5,859 nt of DNA from Pseudomonadota bacterium (GTDB lineage Bacteria; Pseudomonadota; Gammaproteobacteria; Xanthomonadales; Rhodanobacteraceae). The position numbers and the translations under genes were made by a program. A model generated the notes under the pieces. That model had not been told where the DNA came from, did not search any database, and was given only the letters and a program-made list of their open reading frames with translations. This document shows, piece by piece, positions 1 to 5,859 of the stretch (position 1 is its first letter; every line of letters starts with the position of its first letter). Where the stretch lies: contig JANXVS010000313.1 of NCBI GenBank assembly GCA_025351555.1, positions 1-5,859 of the forward strand. The letters are read 5' to 3'.

Positions 1-989
1 GGCAGCCGGCCCAGGCCGAGGCAGCGCTGAACGCGATGCTGGATGAAGAAACCCCGACGACGGCAATCGGTTCTGTCATTCTCGTGGGCGCCGGTCCCGG
101 CGATCCGGGGCTGCTGACCTTGCGTGGCTTGCGTGCGTTGAACGAAGCCGATGTGATCCTGCACGATCATCTGGTGAGCGCTGAAGTGCTCACCCTTGCG
201 CGACGCGATGCGCAGTTCATTGAGGTAGGCAAGCAGGCCGGCGCGCAGCACATGACTCAGCAACGCATCCACGCCCTGTTGCTTGAACACGTCCGCGCCG
301 GACAGCGCGTGGTGCGGCTCAAGGGCGGCGATCCGTTTGTGTTTGGCCGCGGCGGCGAGGAACTGCAATTCCTGCGTAGTCATGGCATTGCTTACGAAGT
401 CGTGCCGGGCATTACGGCGGCGCTGGCTTGCGCGGCCTACGCGGGCGTGCCGCTGACGCATCGCGAATACGCTTCTTCGGTGCGTTTCGTCACCGCGCAT
501 TGCAAGGATTCGCTGGACACCCTGGACTGGCGCGCACTGGCTGCCGAGCAGCAGACGCTGGCCGTCTATATGGGCGTCGCTGGACTTGATACGCTGCGCG
601 ATCGACTGCTGGCGCATGGGCGTGCACCGGCCACGCCGTTCGCCCTGGTCGAAAACGGTTCGCGACCGCAACAGCGCGTGATCGTCGGCACGCTCGTCGA
701 ATTGCCGCAACGTGCGCGTGCACATGCGGTCAGCTCGCCAGCCTTGCTGATTTTGGGCGAGGTCGCGGCACTGGCGCCGCGCCTGCACTGGTTTGGCGCG
801 CCGCCGCTGGGCGCAACCGATCGCAGCGATCGTGGCGTGCCGGAAGAAAGTCGAATCTCGCCGTTATGTCGCTGCCTTCACACCTTTCTCACCTGCGGTC
901 GGGCACTCTTCACAAATGTGAACCCGGTGGAAGGCGAGCATGAAGCAGCGCGAAGAACAGGCCGGCTTGATCCTGCTGATCGAGGATAA
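1..989 (+). CDS. cysG: Siroheme synthase CysG, C-terminal uroporphyrinogen-III C-methyltransferase part (5' end outside window)
   Basis: SUMT catalyses the two SAM-dependent methylations of uroporphyrinogen III to precorrin-2, the entry to siroheme, in the cytosol. Numbered from the internal ATG at 36, one sees the glycine-rich [12 protein letters not shown] motif (17-25), conserved Asp44 in HDHLVS and Lys66 in VGK, the [15 protein letters not shown] signature (95-109), [16 protein letters not shown] and ALVENG. The frame is open from base 3 with no stop upstream of that ATG, and the preceding residues ([11 protein letters not shown]) resemble the linker that joins the dehydrogenase/ferrochelatase half of CysG to this half. 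I therefore read it as a truncated fused cysG rather than a stand-alone cobA, although the window cannot exclude cobA starting at 36. The family normally ends just after the LHWFG motif; here about 60 unrelated residues follow and the stop (987-989) lies 50 nt inside the next gene. Confidence 0.9.
   Translation, partial: QPAQAEAALNAMLDEETPTTAIGSVILVGAGPGDPGLLTLRGLRALNEADVILHDHLVSAEVLTLARRDAQFIEVGKQAGAQHMTQQRIHALLLEHVRAGQRVVRLKGGDPFVFGRGGEELQFLRSHGIAYEVVPGITAALACAAYAGVPLTHREYASSVRFVTAHCKDSLDTLDWRALAAEQQTLAVYMGVAGLDTLRDRLLAHGRAPATPFALVENGSRPQQRVIVGTLVELPQRARAHAVSSPALLILGEVAALAPRLHWFGAPPLGATDRSDRGVPEESRISPLCRCLHTFLTCGRALFTNVNPVEGEHEAARRTGRLDPADRG
909..922. promoter_or_regulatory. Perfect inverted repeat TTCACA-AA-TGTGAA before the response regulator gene
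   Basis: Six-base arms (909-914 and 917-922) flank a 2-base centre and end 17 nt before the regulator's ATG. The left arm also belongs to a set of C/T-rich repeats: TTCAC at 877, CTCAC at 888 and TTCAC at 909. Position and symmetry fit an operator, possibly autoregulatory, but the arms are short and the segment is also inside the cysG reading frame. No protein can be assigned from sequence alone. Confidence 0.3.
929..934 (+). promoter_or_regulatory. Ribosome binding site of the response regulator gene
   Basis: GGAAGG lies 5 nt before the ATG at 940 and is the best Shine-Dalgarno-like sequence at any gene start in the window. It supports 940 as the true start although that start lies inside the cysG reading frame. 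Confidence 0.7.
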
Positions 990-1668
990 CCGCGGCATTT
1001 CGGAGATGGTCGGCGAATTCCTCGAACGCCGCGGCTACAGCATCGACTACGCCGCCGATGGCGTCACCGGCCTGCATCTGGCGGTCGCCAACAGCTACGA
1101 CGTGATCGTGCTCGATCTGATGCTGCCAGGAATGGATGGCCTGGACTTGTGTCGCAAGCTACGCGCCGATGCGAAAAAATCCACGCCGGTGCTTATGCTC
1201 ACCGCCCGCGACACGCTCGAGGATAAACTGATCGGCCTGGATGCCGGCGCCGACGATTATCTGGTGAAGCCATTTGAGATTCGCGAACTGGAAGCACGCG
1301 TGCGTGCCCTGATCCGGCGCGACCGGCGCCAGGTCAGTGCGGAATTGCTCAGCGTCGGCGATCTGGTGCTCGATACCTCGACCCTGCGCCTGACTCGCGC
1401 CGGTCAGGAACTCACGGTATCGCCGATCGGACTCAAGCTGCTCGCCATCCTCATGCGTGAATCGCCGCGCGTGGTCAGCCGGCGCGATATCGAGCGCGAA
1501 GTGTGGGGCGATTTGCTGCCGGATTCGGATACGCTGCGCAGCCATTTGTATAATTTGCGCAAAATTATCGACAAGCCCTTCCAGAAACCGCTGCTGCACA
1601 CGATCCACAGCGCCGGCTACCGCTTGGCCGATCTGGACGCCGAGATCGCCGCCAGCAAGACCGCCTGA
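940..1668 (+). CDS. OmpR/PhoB-family DNA-binding response regulator
   Basis: Cytosolic two-component regulator of 242 residues, the usual length of the family. The receiver domain (about 10-125) has the acidic pair Glu15/Asp16, phospho-acceptor Asp59 in [13 protein letters not shown], the switch Thr88 in LMLTARD and the invariant Lys110 in YLVKPF. The C-terminal winged helix (about 135-231) shows the typical order: [23 protein letters not shown], a recognition-helix region [15 protein letters not shown], and the terminal wing [10 protein letters not shown]. All residues needed for phosphorylation are present. The kinase gene starts 2 nt after the stop, so the pair is one operon and very likely cognate. 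The start overlaps the last 50 nt of cysG, which could allow read-through transcription or translational coupling. The targets are not evident; phased repeats upstream of mdtA are one candidate. No gene symbol can be given safely. Confidence 0.95.
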   Translation: MKQREEQAGLILLIEDNRGISEMVGEFLERRGYSIDYAADGVTGLHLAVANSYDVIVLDLMLPGMDGLDLCRKLRADAKKSTPVLMLTARDTLEDKLIGLDAGADDYLVKPFEIRELEARVRALIRRDRRQVSAELLSVGDLVLDTSTLRLTRAGQELTVSPIGLKLLAILMRESPRVVSRRDIEREVWGDLLPDSDTLRSHLYNLRKIIDKPFQKPLLHTIHSAGYRLADLDAEIAASKTA

Positions 1669-1670
1669 GC

Positions 1671-2984
1671 GTGGCCCGCACCGGAATCCGCCGCAGGATC
1701 TGGACGGTCTACGTCCTGCAGGTAGCGGCGATCAGCCTTGCCACCATCTTGGGTGTCTACGGCGCGGCGACGGTTCTGGAAGATGTGCTGATCAAGCGCG
1801 CGCTCGGCGGCGAAGCGGCCTACTACTGGCAACGCACGACGCACGATGCGCGGGCCTCAGTGCCTGACACCAACAACATGACCGGCTATCTGTCGCGCCC
1901 GGGCGACGACAAGAGGCAGCTGCCAGAAGCGCTGCGTTTGCTCGCGCCGGGCTATCACCGCATCCAGCATGACGGTGGCATCGTGCTGGTGCTGGTGTCC
2001 GACGGCCCGCCCGGGCGTCTGTATCTGGTGTTCAACCAGGAACAAGTCGGGCGCCTCGCCTTCCTGTTCGGCTTCGTGCCGCTGATCGTCGTGCTGCTGA
2101 TCATCTACATCACGACCTGGCTCACGTATCGCGCTTCGCGGCGTGCATTGTCGCCGGTGATTGCGCTGGCGAAAGTCGTGCGCGATTGGGATCCCAAGCG
2201 CCCAGACCTGGCCGCGTTGGATCCGCGCAGTCTGTCCAGCGATCCGGATGGCGATGTCGAAACGCTGGCCGGCGCCCTGCACAGTTTCGCCAGTCGCATC
2301 GAGGAATTTGTCGAGCGCGAGCGCAACTTCACCCGCGATGCCAGTCACGAACTGCGCAGTCCGCTGACGGTGATCAAGATTGCGGCCGACGTGCTGCTTG
2401 AGGACGAGTTGCCGCCGTTCACCCAGCGCGCGATCCTGCGCATCAAGCGTTCCGCACGCGACATGGAGGCGATGATCGAGGCCTTCCTGATTCTGGCGCG
2501 AGAATCCGACACCGGATTGCCGGAAGAGGATTTTGTCGTCAACGATGCCGTGCGCGACGAGATCGAGCGCGCGCAGCCTTTGCTGGAAGGCAAGCCGGTC
2601 GCGTTGACCCTGGATGAAGAGGCGGCGTTCTCCCTGCATGCGCCACCGAAGGTATTCGCCGCGATGGTGAGCAATCTGATCCGCAATGCCTGTTTGTATA
2701 CCGAAGCCGGCACGATACGCGTGCTGATCGGCGCCGGCTTCATCAGCGTGCAGGACAGCGGCATCGGCATGAGCACCGACGAACTGGCGCAGGCGTTCCG
2801 GCCTTACTTCCGTGGCAACCGCAGCACGCGCGATGGCCACGGCGTCGGCCTGACCTTGGTGCGGCGCCTGTCCGACCGCTTCGGCTGGCCAATTGAACTG
2901 CACAGCGAACTTGGCGCCGGCACCACGGCGACAATCCGCTTCCCGCAGATGCAGCCGCTCACCAGCCTGCGCGAGCGCGCGTGA
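1671..2984 (+). CDS. Membrane sensor histidine kinase, partner of the upstream response regulator
   Basis: 437 residues from a GTG start placed 2 nt after the regulator's TGA, with no clear Shine-Dalgarno, so translation is probably coupled. Two membrane segments (about 13-33 and 130-150) bracket a periplasmic sensor loop of about 95 residues that matches no named sensor fold I can recognise. A HAMP-like linker follows (about 151-217, with SPVIALA and DVETL). The HisKA H-box is FTRDASHELRSPLT with phospho-acceptor His226. The ATPase domain has the N-box (Asn335, Asn339), G1 DSGIGM (362-367), an F-box around Phe376-Phe380, and G2 GHGVGLTLV (389-397). All catalytic elements are intact, so it should be an active kinase that signals to the preceding regulator. 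The linker between the two HAMP-like helices is longer than usual and rich in Asp and Pro. Confidence 0.95.
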   Translation: MARTGIRRRIWTVYVLQVAAISLATILGVYGAATVLEDVLIKRALGGEAAYYWQRTTHDARASVPDTNNMTGYLSRPGDDKRQLPEALRLLAPGYHRIQHDGGIVLVLVSDGPPGRLYLVFNQEQVGRLAFLFGFVPLIVVLLIIYITTWLTYRASRRALSPVIALAKVVRDWDPKRPDLAALDPRSLSSDPDGDVETLAGALHSFASRIEEFVERERNFTRDASHELRSPLTVIKIAADVLLEDELPPFTQRAILRIKRSARDMEAMIEAFLILARESDTGLPEEDFVVNDAVRDEIERAQPLLEGKPVALTLDEEAAFSLHAPPKVFAAMVSNLIRNACLYTEAGTIRVLIGAGFISVQDSGIGMSTDELAQAFRPYFRGNRSTRDGHGVGLTLVRRLSDRFGWPIELHSELGAGTTATIRFPQMQPLTSLRERA

Positions 2985-3015
2985 GGCGGCGGTGCACTGC
3001 TCGGCGCTGCATCGC

Positions 3016-3021
3016 TATAAT
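3016..3021 (+). promoter_or_regulatory. Promoter -10 box (TATAAT) for the isoaspartyl peptidase gene
   Basis: This is a perfect sigma-70 -10 consensus 31 nt before the ATG at 3053, just after the kinase stop. The -35 region is poor: at 16-18 bp spacing only GTGCAC/TGCACT-like sequence is found, and there is no extended -10 TG. Transcription would start near 3028 and give a leader of about 25 nt. This suggests the peptidase gene, and probably the gene after it, has its own promoter apart from the two-component operon. Confidence 0.55.
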
Positions 3022-3052
3022 CGCACTGACATCTTGCTGCGAACCCACTTGT

Positions 3053-4039
3053 ATGAACACCTTCTATCGTTGCGCCGTCATCCTACTGCTGTCTTTCGGA
3101 GCCGCGACCATGAGCCGAGCCGCCATCCCTGTTCTGGTTATTCACGGCGGCGCGGGCGTGATTGCCAAAGACCTCTCGCCGGAAAAGGAAAAGGCGATCC
3201 GTGCCGATCTGAAACAAGCACTCGAAGCCGGCTACGCCGTGCTCAAGTCCGGCGGCAGCAGCCTCGACGCGGTATCCAAAGCCATCGTGTTGATGGAAGA
3301 TTCGCCGTACTTCAATGCCGGCAAGGGCGCCGTGTTCAACCACGACGGCAAGAACGAGCTCGATGCCTCGATCATGGATGGCGCCAGCCTGCGCGCCGGC
3401 AGCGTCGCCAATGTGCACAAAGTGAAAAATCCCATTTTGCGCGCGCGCGCAGTGATGGAAAAATCGCCGCACGTGATGCTGGTTGGTGACGGCGCAGAAG
3501 CCTTCGCGCAGTCGATCGACATGCCCCTGGTCGACCCGAAATATTTCTACACCGAGGAACGCTGGCAGCAATTGCAGCAGGCGTTGAAAGAAGAAGCGGA
3601 AAAGGAAAAATCGACGGCCTCGCCGCATGGCACCGTCGGTGCGGTCGCGCTGGATGCGGCGGGGCATCTCGCCGCAGGCACCTCAACCGGCGGCATGACC
3701 AACAAGCGTTATGGCCGCGTCGGCGATTCACCGATCATCGGTGCCGGCACCTACGCCAATGCGAAATGTGCGGTCTCGGCCACCGGCTGGGGCGAGTTCT
3801 ACATCCGCACCGTCGCCGCGCACGACATCTGCGCGCGTGTGGAATACAAAAGCGAACCCGTCGCGCAGGCAGCGAACGACGTAGTGATGAGTGCCGTGCC
3901 GAAACTCGGCGGCGACGGCGGCGTGATCGCGCTCGATGCCGACGGAAATTTCGCTACGCCGTTCAATACCGAAGGCATGTTTCGCGGGTGGATTGACAAG
4001 GAAGGAAAAATGCACATTGCGGTTTTTGTGGAGAAGTAA
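3053..4039 (+). CDS. iaaA: Isoaspartyl peptidase / L-asparaginase (Ntn-hydrolase, EcAIII type), with signal peptide
   Basis: The family hydrolyses isoaspartyl dipeptides and L-asparagine after cleaving itself into alpha and beta subunits. From ATG 3053 the protein has 328 residues against about 320 for E. coli IaaA. The early motif VIHGGAG (29-35), NAGKGAVF (88-95), ELDASIMDG (102-110) and SPHVMLVGDGAE (138-149) are all present. The autoproteolysis site is HGTVGAVALD with nucleophile Thr194; Thr212 in STGGMTNK, Arg222 and Asp225 in GRVGDSP, and Thr244-Gly245 in ATGWGE match the known active-site positions by spacing. A Lys/Glu-rich linker precedes Thr194, as expected for the cleaved region. 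Residues 1-23 look like a Sec signal peptide (hydrophobic core, cleavage likely after SRA), implying a periplasmic enzyme. The frame stays open back to 2981, but that extension overlaps the kinase stop and would bury the signal peptide. A second in-frame ATG at 3110 would give a cytosolic form. Confidence 0.92.
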   Translation: MNTFYRCAVILLLSFGAATMSRAAIPVLVIHGGAGVIAKDLSPEKEKAIRADLKQALEAGYAVLKSGGSSLDAVSKAIVLMEDSPYFNAGKGAVFNHDGKNELDASIMDGASLRAGSVANVHKVKNPILRARAVMEKSPHVMLVGDGAEAFAQSIDMPLVDPKYFYTEERWQQLQQALKEEAEKEKSTASPHGTVGAVALDAAGHLAAGTSTGGMTNKRYGRVGDSPIIGAGTYANAKCAVSATGWGEFYIRTVAAHDICARVEYKSEPVAQAANDVVMSAVPKLGGDGGVIALDADGNFATPFNTEGMFRGWIDKEGKMHIAVFVEK

Positions 4040-4062
4040 GGTCGACCGCAAGAAAAACCCAT

Positions 4063-4491
4063 ATGCGCCTCTGGACTCTGCATCCTCGATATCTCGATCC
4101 ACAAGGCCTGGTGGCGCTATGGCGCGAGGCGCTTCTATGTCGCGCCGTGCTGCGTGGCGAGACCAAGGGTTATCGCCACCATCCGCAGCTCGAAAGATTT
4201 CGTGCGCAGCAGGCGTCACGCTCAGCGATCAACGCGTATCTTGCCGTCGTGCATGCGGAGTCAGTGGCGCGCGGCTACTCGTTCGATCCGCGCAAGGTCG
4301 GGCCAGTGCGCAGCCGTTGCTGGATCGATACCTCGGCCGGTCAGCTCGCTTATGAGTGGCAGCATCTGCTGCGCAAATTGCGTGCGCGCAGCCCCGAGCA
4401 TTTCCGGCGTTGGCGCGAGCTTGAATCGCCCGAGCCGCATTCGCTGTTCCGCATTGTTCCCGGACCGGTAGAGAGCTGGGAGCGGCGCTAA
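4063..4491 (+). CDS. Pyrimidine-dimer DNA glycosylase (T4 endonuclease V-like) family protein
   Basis: Small basic protein of 142 residues, close to the 138 of T4 endonuclease V. I recognise the family by its N-terminus MRLWTLHPRYLD, the WREALL segment, GYRHHPQLERF (36-46), a SAINAYLAVVHAESVARGY helix (54-72) and the terminal EPHSLF. Bacterial relatives beginning MRLW/MRIW are, as I recall, annotated as pyrimidine dimer DNA glycosylase/endonuclease V. In the T4 enzyme the N-terminal alpha-amine attacks the damaged nucleotide and Glu23, preceded by Arg22, assists. Here Arg21-Glu22 in LWRE occupies the equivalent place, one residue earlier. UV-damage repair activity is family inference, not proved. 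The gene starts 23 nt after the peptidase stop with only a weak ribosome site, so the two are probably co-transcribed, without an obvious functional link. Confidence 0.65.
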   Translation: MRLWTLHPRYLDPQGLVALWREALLCRAVLRGETKGYRHHPQLERFRAQQASRSAINAYLAVVHAESVARGYSFDPRKVGPVRSRCWIDTSAGQLAYEWQHLLRKLRARSPEHFRRWRELESPEPHSLFRIVPGPVESWERR

Positions 4492-4529
4492 GGAGTAGCG
4501 GCGCTCCTGTCGGCCGATATTTGCCGGCA

Positions 4530-4561
4530 GCAGGTCGAGATCGACCCTGCCTGCAAATTTT
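4530..4561 (+). terminator. Possible rho-independent terminator after the glycosylase-like gene
   Basis: GCAGGTCGA (4530-4538) pairs with TCGACCCTGC (4541-4550) through one bulged C, with a very tight turn that probably opens to AGAT. After a 7-nt gap come only four T (4558-4561). The stem is good but the T-run is short and displaced, so termination may be weak. A shorter hairpin, AGGAG/CTCCT (4491-4495 with 4504-4508), begins at the stop codon itself. Confidence 0.4.
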
Positions 4562-4583
4562 ACATCTGATTACAGCCTTTTAC
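4559..4583. promoter_or_regulatory. Three TTAC half-sites phased at 10 bp upstream of mdtA
   Basis: TTTAC (4559-4563), ATTAC (4569-4573) and TTTAC (4579-4583) are separated by exactly 5 bp each, so they recur every 10 bp on one face of the helix, 125-149 bp before the mdtA ATG. Direct half-sites with 5-bp spacers are how OmpR/PhoB-family regulators bind. The reverse complement, GTAAA-N5-GTAAT-N5-GTAAA, resembles the enterobacterial CpxR box GTAAA-N5-GTAAA. Which regulator binds, and whether one does, is inference. Confidence 0.45.
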
Positions 4584-4601
4584 CCTGCGGCAACCGTCGA
4601 T

Positions 4602-4645
4602 GCAGCGGTGGCGGGCTAAGGTGCGCTGGCTGCCCACCGCGATGC
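4602..4645. other. GC-rich hairpin in the mdtA upstream region
   Basis: GCGGTGG (4605-4611) pairs perfectly with CCACCGC (4634-4640), and GCA/TGC (4602-4604 with 4643-4645) extends the stem past a 2-base bulge. The 22-nt loop is also GC-rich. No T-run follows, so it does not look like a + strand terminator. It could be a leader structure or chance pairing in GC-rich DNA. Between it and the gene lies an A-rich patch (4671-4687) with no convincing -10/-35 pair that I can name. Confidence 0.3.
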
Positions 4646-4707
4646 GCGTCGGAGTAATCTGCCGCCTGTAGAAAAATCTTAAAAAAACGGACGATTGCGC
4701 GAATCAC

Positions 4708-5859
4708 ATGAGTACTGACTCCGACAAGTACGATACCCGCAGCGATCAACCTGCGCGGAAAAAATCCTGGCGCGCCATGGCGATCATCGTGATCGTGGCC
4801 CTGATTCTTGCCGGCGGCGGTTACTGGCTCGCGCACACCACGACGGTTCCGGCCGCCGGCGGTCGATTCGGCCCACGCGGTGGCGCAGGCGGGCCGGGTG
4901 CACCGGCGATGCCGGTCGGGGCTGCGGCAGCGGCGTCGGGAGATATCAAGATCACGCTCAATGCGCTAGGCACGGCCACGCCCTTGCGCAATGTCACCGT
5001 CAGCGCGCAGACCAGCGGACGATTGCTCAGCGTGAACGTCAAGGAAGGCCAGATGGTCAGCCAAGGCGATGTGCTGGCCGAGATCGATCCGCGCGCGTAT
5101 CAGGCCGCGCTCGCGCAGGCCGAAGGTACCTTGGCGCGTGATCAGGCGTTGCTGGCGAACGCGAAGATCGATCTGCATCGCTACCAGACCCTGTTCAAGG
5201 AGGATTCGATCGCCAAGCAACAGCTTGATTCGCAAGATTCGCTCGTACATCAATACGAGGGCACGCTGAAATCCGATCAGGGTCAGATCGATACGGCCAA
5301 GGTCAATCTCACCTACACCCGGGTCAATGCGCCAGTCGACGGCAGGGTCGGCCTGCGTCAGATCGATCCGGGCAACAACGTGCAGAATGGCGGCGGCATC
5401 ATTGTGATCACGCAGCTGTCGCCGATCGACGTGCTGTTCACCATTCCCGAAGACAGTCTGCCGCCAGTGCTGAAGAAACTGCATGCCGGCGCGGCGCCCA
5501 TTGTCGATGTCTACGATCGCGCCGGCCAAACCAAATTGGCCAGCGGCACACTCGCCAGTCTCGACAACCAGATCGACACCAGCACCGGCACGGTGAAAGC
5601 CAAGGCCGAGTTCGCGAACACCGACGAGAGTCTGTTTCCGAACCAGTTCGTCAACGTGCGTGTGCTGCTGGATGTGATGAAGGATGCGATCGTGATTCCG
5701 ACCTCGGCCCTGCAACGCGGCGCGGATGGGTTATTTGTATACGTGGTCAAACCCGATCGCACGGTAAGCGTGCGCGTGATCAAGACCGGCCCGACCGAAG
5801 GCGAGCGTGTCGCCGTCACCAGTGGTTTGCAGGTCGGCGAAACCGTCGTCACCGATGGC
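4708..5859 (+). CDS. mdtA: RND multidrug efflux periplasmic adaptor MdtA (3' end outside window)
   Basis: Membrane-fusion subunit linking an inner-membrane RND pump to an outer-membrane channel. The 384 residues seen run open to the window edge, missing perhaps the last 30-50. A cytosolic tail (1-20) precedes one membrane anchor (about 21-42) and a Gly/Pro/Ala-rich periplasmic linker (about 49-78). Then come the first lipoyl half (VSAQTSGRLLSVNVKEGQMVSQGDVLAEIDP, about 98-128), the alpha-hairpin (about 131-190), the second lipoyl half (TRVNAPVDGRVGLRQIDPGN), the beta-barrel, and a membrane-proximal part with SLDNQIDTSTGTVKAKAEF, LFPNQFVNVR and VIPTSALQ. These match E. coli MdtA motif by motif, as recalled. 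ATG 4708 is the first good start and leaves a normal N-terminus, but its ribosome site is weak. The uncleaved anchor rather than a lipobox fits MdtA, not AcrA. Pump genes are expected next; control may involve the phased boxes upstream. Confidence 0.92.
   Translation, partial: MSTDSDKYDTRSDQPARKKSWRAMAIIVIVALILAGGGYWLAHTTTVPAAGGRFGPRGGAGGPGAPAMPVGAAAAASGDIKITLNALGTATPLRNVTVSAQTSGRLLSVNVKEGQMVSQGDVLAEIDPRAYQAALAQAEGTLARDQALLANAKIDLHRYQTLFKEDSIAKQQLDSQDSLVHQYEGTLKSDQGQIDTAKVNLTYTRVNAPVDGRVGLRQIDPGNNVQNGGGIIVITQLSPIDVLFTIPEDSLPPVLKKLHAGAAPIVDVYDRAGQTKLASGTLASLDNQIDTSTGTVKAKAEFANTDESLFPNQFVNVRVLLDVMKDAIVIPTSALQRGADGLFVYVVKPDRTVSVRVIKTGPTEGERVAVTSGLQVGETVVTDG

Noticed and set aside
818..832. Perfect inverted repeat CGATCGC-A-GCGATCG in the cysG tail
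   Set aside because: Its 1-nt centre cannot form a normal hairpin loop, CGATCG is itself palindromic and GATC-type words are common here; nothing nearby supports an operator.
1857..2903. Long minus-strand open frame of 348 codons opposite the histidine kinase
   Set aside because: It is antisense to a kinase with every motif intact, its translation is low-complexity and rich in His, Gln and Arg, and it shows no domain; this is a GC-rich codon-bias shadow.
2981..3052. Longer N-terminus of the isoaspartyl peptidase starting at GTG 2981
   Set aside because: It overlaps the kinase stop, lies upstream of the TATAAT box, and adds 24 residues ahead of a good signal peptide.
3439..3450. Twelve-base alternating GC run, a possible Z-DNA or slippage site
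   Set aside because: It encodes conserved ARA residues of the peptidase in frame and is short; chance in GC-rich coding DNA is enough.
3181..3613. Repeated GGAAAAGGAAAA tracts at about 3181 and 3600
   Set aside because: Both encode EKEK stretches in the peptidase, in a helix start and in the flexible linker; amino-acid composition explains them.
4966..5715. Minus-strand open frame of 249 codons opposite mdtA
   Set aside because: The + strand frame is unmistakably MdtA throughout; the antisense product has no recognisable motif.

Overview
The window reads as ordinary chromosomal DNA of a Gram-negative proteobacterium, GC-rich (about 60% by eye). A Xanthomonadales-like gammaproteobacterium is my best guess. 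It rests on remembered family resemblance of the siroheme synthase, histidine kinase and MdtA proteins and was not tested. All six genes lie on the + strand, densely packed. No mobile element, CRISPR array, tRNA, rRNA or phage signature was seen.

Layout. (1) 1-989: 3' part of siroheme synthase cysG (uroporphyrinogen-III methyltransferase domain), cut by the left edge. Its frame runs about 60 residues past the usual family end and overlaps the next gene by 50 nt. (2) 940-1668 and 1671-2984: an OmpR/PhoB-type response regulator followed 2 nt later by its membrane histidine kinase, clearly one operon. (3) 3053-4039: an isoaspartyl peptidase/L-asparaginase of the Thr-nucleophile (Ntn) class with a signal peptide, behind a perfect TATAAT box. 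(4) 4063-4491: a small protein of the pyrimidine-dimer DNA glycosylase (T4 endonuclease V-like) family, probably co-transcribed with gene 3. (5) 4492-4707: a 216-nt intergenic region with a possible terminator hairpin, three TTAC-type half-sites exactly 10 bp apart, and a second GC-rich hairpin. (6) 4708 to the right edge: the periplasmic adaptor mdtA of an RND multidrug efflux pump, running off the window; the inner-membrane pump genes (mdtB/mdtC type) would be expected beyond.

How they fit. The kinase/regulator pair would sense an envelope signal through a periplasmic loop of about 95 residues and act on DNA through a winged helix. Regulators of this family bind head-to-tail direct repeats spaced by about one helical turn. 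The 10-bp-phased TTAC boxes upstream of mdtA therefore make the pump a reasonable, untested target of this or another such regulator. The methyltransferase, peptidase and repair protein look like housekeeping neighbours. I found no convincing new biological system. The items most worth checking are the phased boxes, the long cysG tail, the two possible starts of the peptidase, and the one-residue shift at the N-terminus of the glycosylase-like protein.
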